36,764 nt of DNA, from IMG/VR virus record IMGVR_UViG_3300028556_000026, positions 1-36,764 of that record; one strand, given 5' to 3'. This document shows, piece by piece, positions 35,718 to 36,764 of this stretch (its first letter is position 1; each line of letters starts with the position of its first letter). The position numbers and the translations under genes were made by a program. The notes below the pieces were generated by a model, which ran no database searches, was not told where the DNA came from, and saw only the letters and a list, made by a program, of their open reading frames with translations. This stretch comes from a virus.

Positions 35718-36122
35718 ATGCCAACACTTGACCTCTACAAGCCACGCCGACATAGCGAGATCAAACTTGCTGACGGCGTAAAGTATAAAATTCCAAAAGA
35801 ATATACTGTCGAAGAAGTCGAGAGGTTGTTAGAGCTGAAAAAGGAAGAGGAAAATTTAAAGGGCGCAGAAGTAGCGGACTCCGAAGAGGGCAAGGCAAAA
35901 CAACTTGATCTATTTTGGAAAAACGTATTCGCGCAACTTGAGATTGTCTTCCAGGCATTTCATCCCGAAGTGGATGAAGCATACCTGAAGAAGCACGTCA
36001 CTCACAACGAGGCACTAGAGATTGTGGGGTTCTTCCAAAAGTACAGAACACTTGCTATCGAACAGATAGCACTCGATCGGACTAAAGAGAAGTCCGATGT
36101 AAAAAAAAAACTGAAAAACTAG
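35718..36122 (+). CDS. Tail assembly chaperone, short form (gpG-like)
   Basis: This 134-residue protein is the zero-frame product: KPRRHSEIKLADGVKYKIPKEYTVEEVERLLELKKEEENL and a helical second half (LFWKNVFAQLEIVFQAFHPEVDEAYLKKHVTHNEALEIVGFFQKY). It ends DVKKKLKN just after a run of ten A (36101-36110). It would coat the tape measure protein during tail assembly, with the longer frameshift product. It lies between the major tail and tape measure genes, the diagnostic position of gpG/gpGT pairs. Confidence 0.8.
   Translation: MPTLDLYKPRRHSEIKLADGVKYKIPKEYTVEEVERLLELKKEEENLKGAEVADSEEGKAKQLDLFWKNVFAQLEIVFQAFHPEVDEAYLKKHVTHNEALEIVGFFQKYRTLAIEQIALDRTKEKSDVKKKLKN
36101..36110 (+). other. -1 programmed frameshift site (A10)
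   Basis: Ten A residues, read in zero frame as V-K-K-K, allow tRNA-Lys to slip back one base (A-AAA-AAA type). The -1 frame stays open from here to 36382. Confidence 0.75.
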
Positions 36123-36382
36123 CGAGTATCGAACTCAGAGATTTACGCCGTCTCATCACATTCTTAGTGATGAACGGCTTTTCTCTTTTACATTTAAGAA
36201 AATTATATCTTGATGAATTGTACGAATTTCACGATGCACTTTTCTTTATGCTAGAGCAAACCGGCAAGATAAAAGAGGGCAGTTATGGTAAAATAAAATC
36301 ACGAACAGGCGAGGGTGTTCCAGTCGAGGATACCGTTAACCAATTACGAAAACAGATGTTCAAAGCAATAGGTAAAAAATAA
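36104..36382 (+). CDS. Tail assembly chaperone, frameshift extension (gpT-like)
   Basis: After a -1 slip at 36101-36110 the frame continues without stops to TAA at 36380-36382. It adds about 91 residues (KTEKLASIELRDLRRLITFL, then LLHLRKLYLDELYEFHDALFFMLEQTGK...QLRKQMFKAIGKK) to the short chaperone, giving a fusion of about 221 residues. The GTG at 36167 in this frame is not needed as a start. In lambda gpG/gpGT both forms are required in a set ratio for tail assembly; here the arrangement, frame and slippery run agree. Confidence 0.8.
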   Translation, partial: KKTEKLASIELRDLRRLITFLVMNGFSLLHLRKLYLDELYEFHDALFFMLEQTGKIKEGSYGKIKSRTGEGVPVEDTVNQLRKQMFKAIGKK

Positions 36383-36386
36383 TTTT

Positions 36387-36764
36387 ATGAGCGCAAAACA
36401 AACAGTCGGGGAGTTGGTCTACAAGATCACCGGGGATGCCGACAACCTAAAAACCGAATTAAAAAAAGCCGAAGATAGTGTCGGCAAATTAGACTCGTCT
36501 ATGCAGAAAGGGGCCAAGACCACTTCTACTTTTTCGGACTCATTCAAGAAAATTGCCACTGGCTTAGGACTTGTGTATCTTGCAAAACTAGCGATGGACT
36601 TTGGAAAGGCATCACTCCAGGCGTTTGCCGATGCGCAGAACAGCGCCATCCAATATAACAACGCAGAAAAGAATGTGGCCGGTACCACAAAACAAAGTGT
36701 TGATGCTCTCAATGAATATATTTTATTGCTTGAAAAAAAGACAAGCGTTGATGATAAAACGATC
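36387..36764 (+). CDS. Tail tape measure protein, N-terminal part (continues at position 1)
   Basis: ATG 36387 opens the tape measure gene, which reads through the circular join into the ORF ending at 2074 (770 residues in all). The N-terminal segment shows VGELVYKITGDADNLKTELKKAEDSVGKLDSSMQKG (the usual tape-measure start, a helical repeat with D-x-x-x-L-x-x-x-L), then the hydrophobic LGLVYLAKLAMDFGKASLQAF. It starts 4 nt after the chaperone stop. A TAAAAAA stretch upstream is too irregular to call a -10. In this copy the codon at 36636-36638 is CAG (Gln); at the window start it is CAT (His). Confidence 0.9.
   Translation, partial: MSAKQTVGELVYKITGDADNLKTELKKAEDSVGKLDSSMQKGAKTTSTFSDSFKKIATGLGLVYLAKLAMDFGKASLQAFADAQNSAIQYNNAEKNVAGTTKQSVDALNEYILLLEKKTSVDDKTI
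36626..36764. repeat. Terminal overlap, right copy
   Basis: Same 139 bp as 1-139, with G at 36638 where the left copy has T. Removing one copy closes the circle at about 36,625 bp. Confidence 0.92.

Overview
The window holds one complete tailed-phage genome of siphovirus type, assembled as a circle. Positions 1-139 repeat positions 36626-36764 with a single mismatch, and the tape-measure gene runs through the join in frame, so the unit genome is about 36,625 bp. Every gene I can support is on the + strand. There is no integrase, no CI-type repressor and no tRNA. Most genes lack a Shine-Dalgarno sequence and start in an A/T-rich context, often ATGG. The SSB begins MYLNKVQLIGNLTRDPELK, a style I associate with candidate-phyla (Patescibacteria) sequences, so such a host is possible but unproven. 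TGA acts as a normal stop, for example in the ATGA overlaps.

Layout. (1) 36387-5996: tail genes (tape measure, distal tail protein, tail hub, receptor-binding or fibre protein). (2) 6001-7453: lysis genes (two small holin-like membrane proteins, a membrane-anchored beta-rich protein, an amidase), closed by a terminator. (3) 7454-7851: a 398-bp non-coding region that looks like a plasmid-type origin. It has an 11-bp inverted repeat, a near-perfect parS site, three 22/23-bp iterons, an A/T-rich stretch, a terminator, a DnaA-box-like site and a promoter. The helix-turn-helix replication initiator follows. (4) 8930-9240: a probable small RNA with its own promoter and three stem-loops, then a 22-codon basic ORF behind a 14-nt perfect Shine-Dalgarno. 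(5) 9301-23594: early genes for recombination (RecT, YqaJ exonuclease, SSB, NinG-like), two helicases, a ParB-domain/DNA methylase fusion, an MT-A70 methylase, an S-adenosylmethionine synthetase, an HNH endonuclease, an exported lysozyme-like protein and several small zinc-ribbon or membrane proteins. (6) 23616-25660: after a terminator, a separately promoted cassette of three overlapping glycan-modifying genes (glycosyltransferase, rhamnosyltransferase-like, polysaccharide pyruvyltransferase). (7) 25855-36382: the packaging and head-tail block (TerS, TerL, a portal-MuF fusion, prohead protease, HK97-type capsid, connectors, major tail protein, and tail chaperones made by a -1 frameshift).

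Control. At least six loci carry a sigma70-like promoter of the form T[T/A]TAC[T/A]-N17/18-TA[A/T]RAT/TATACT. Two of them overlap a long palindrome that could be an operator. Six early genes carry a leader motif AAGYAACAAGC 7-11 nt before ATG. Seven other genes have a -10 box (TATAAT, TAAAAT or TACAAT) exactly 6-7 nt before ATG, which predicts leaderless mRNAs.

Most noteworthy are the glycan cassette, the phage metK next to two adenine methylase genes, the parS/iteron origin in a phage without an integrase (suggesting a phage-plasmid lifestyle), the small RNA, and the leaderless-promoter pattern.
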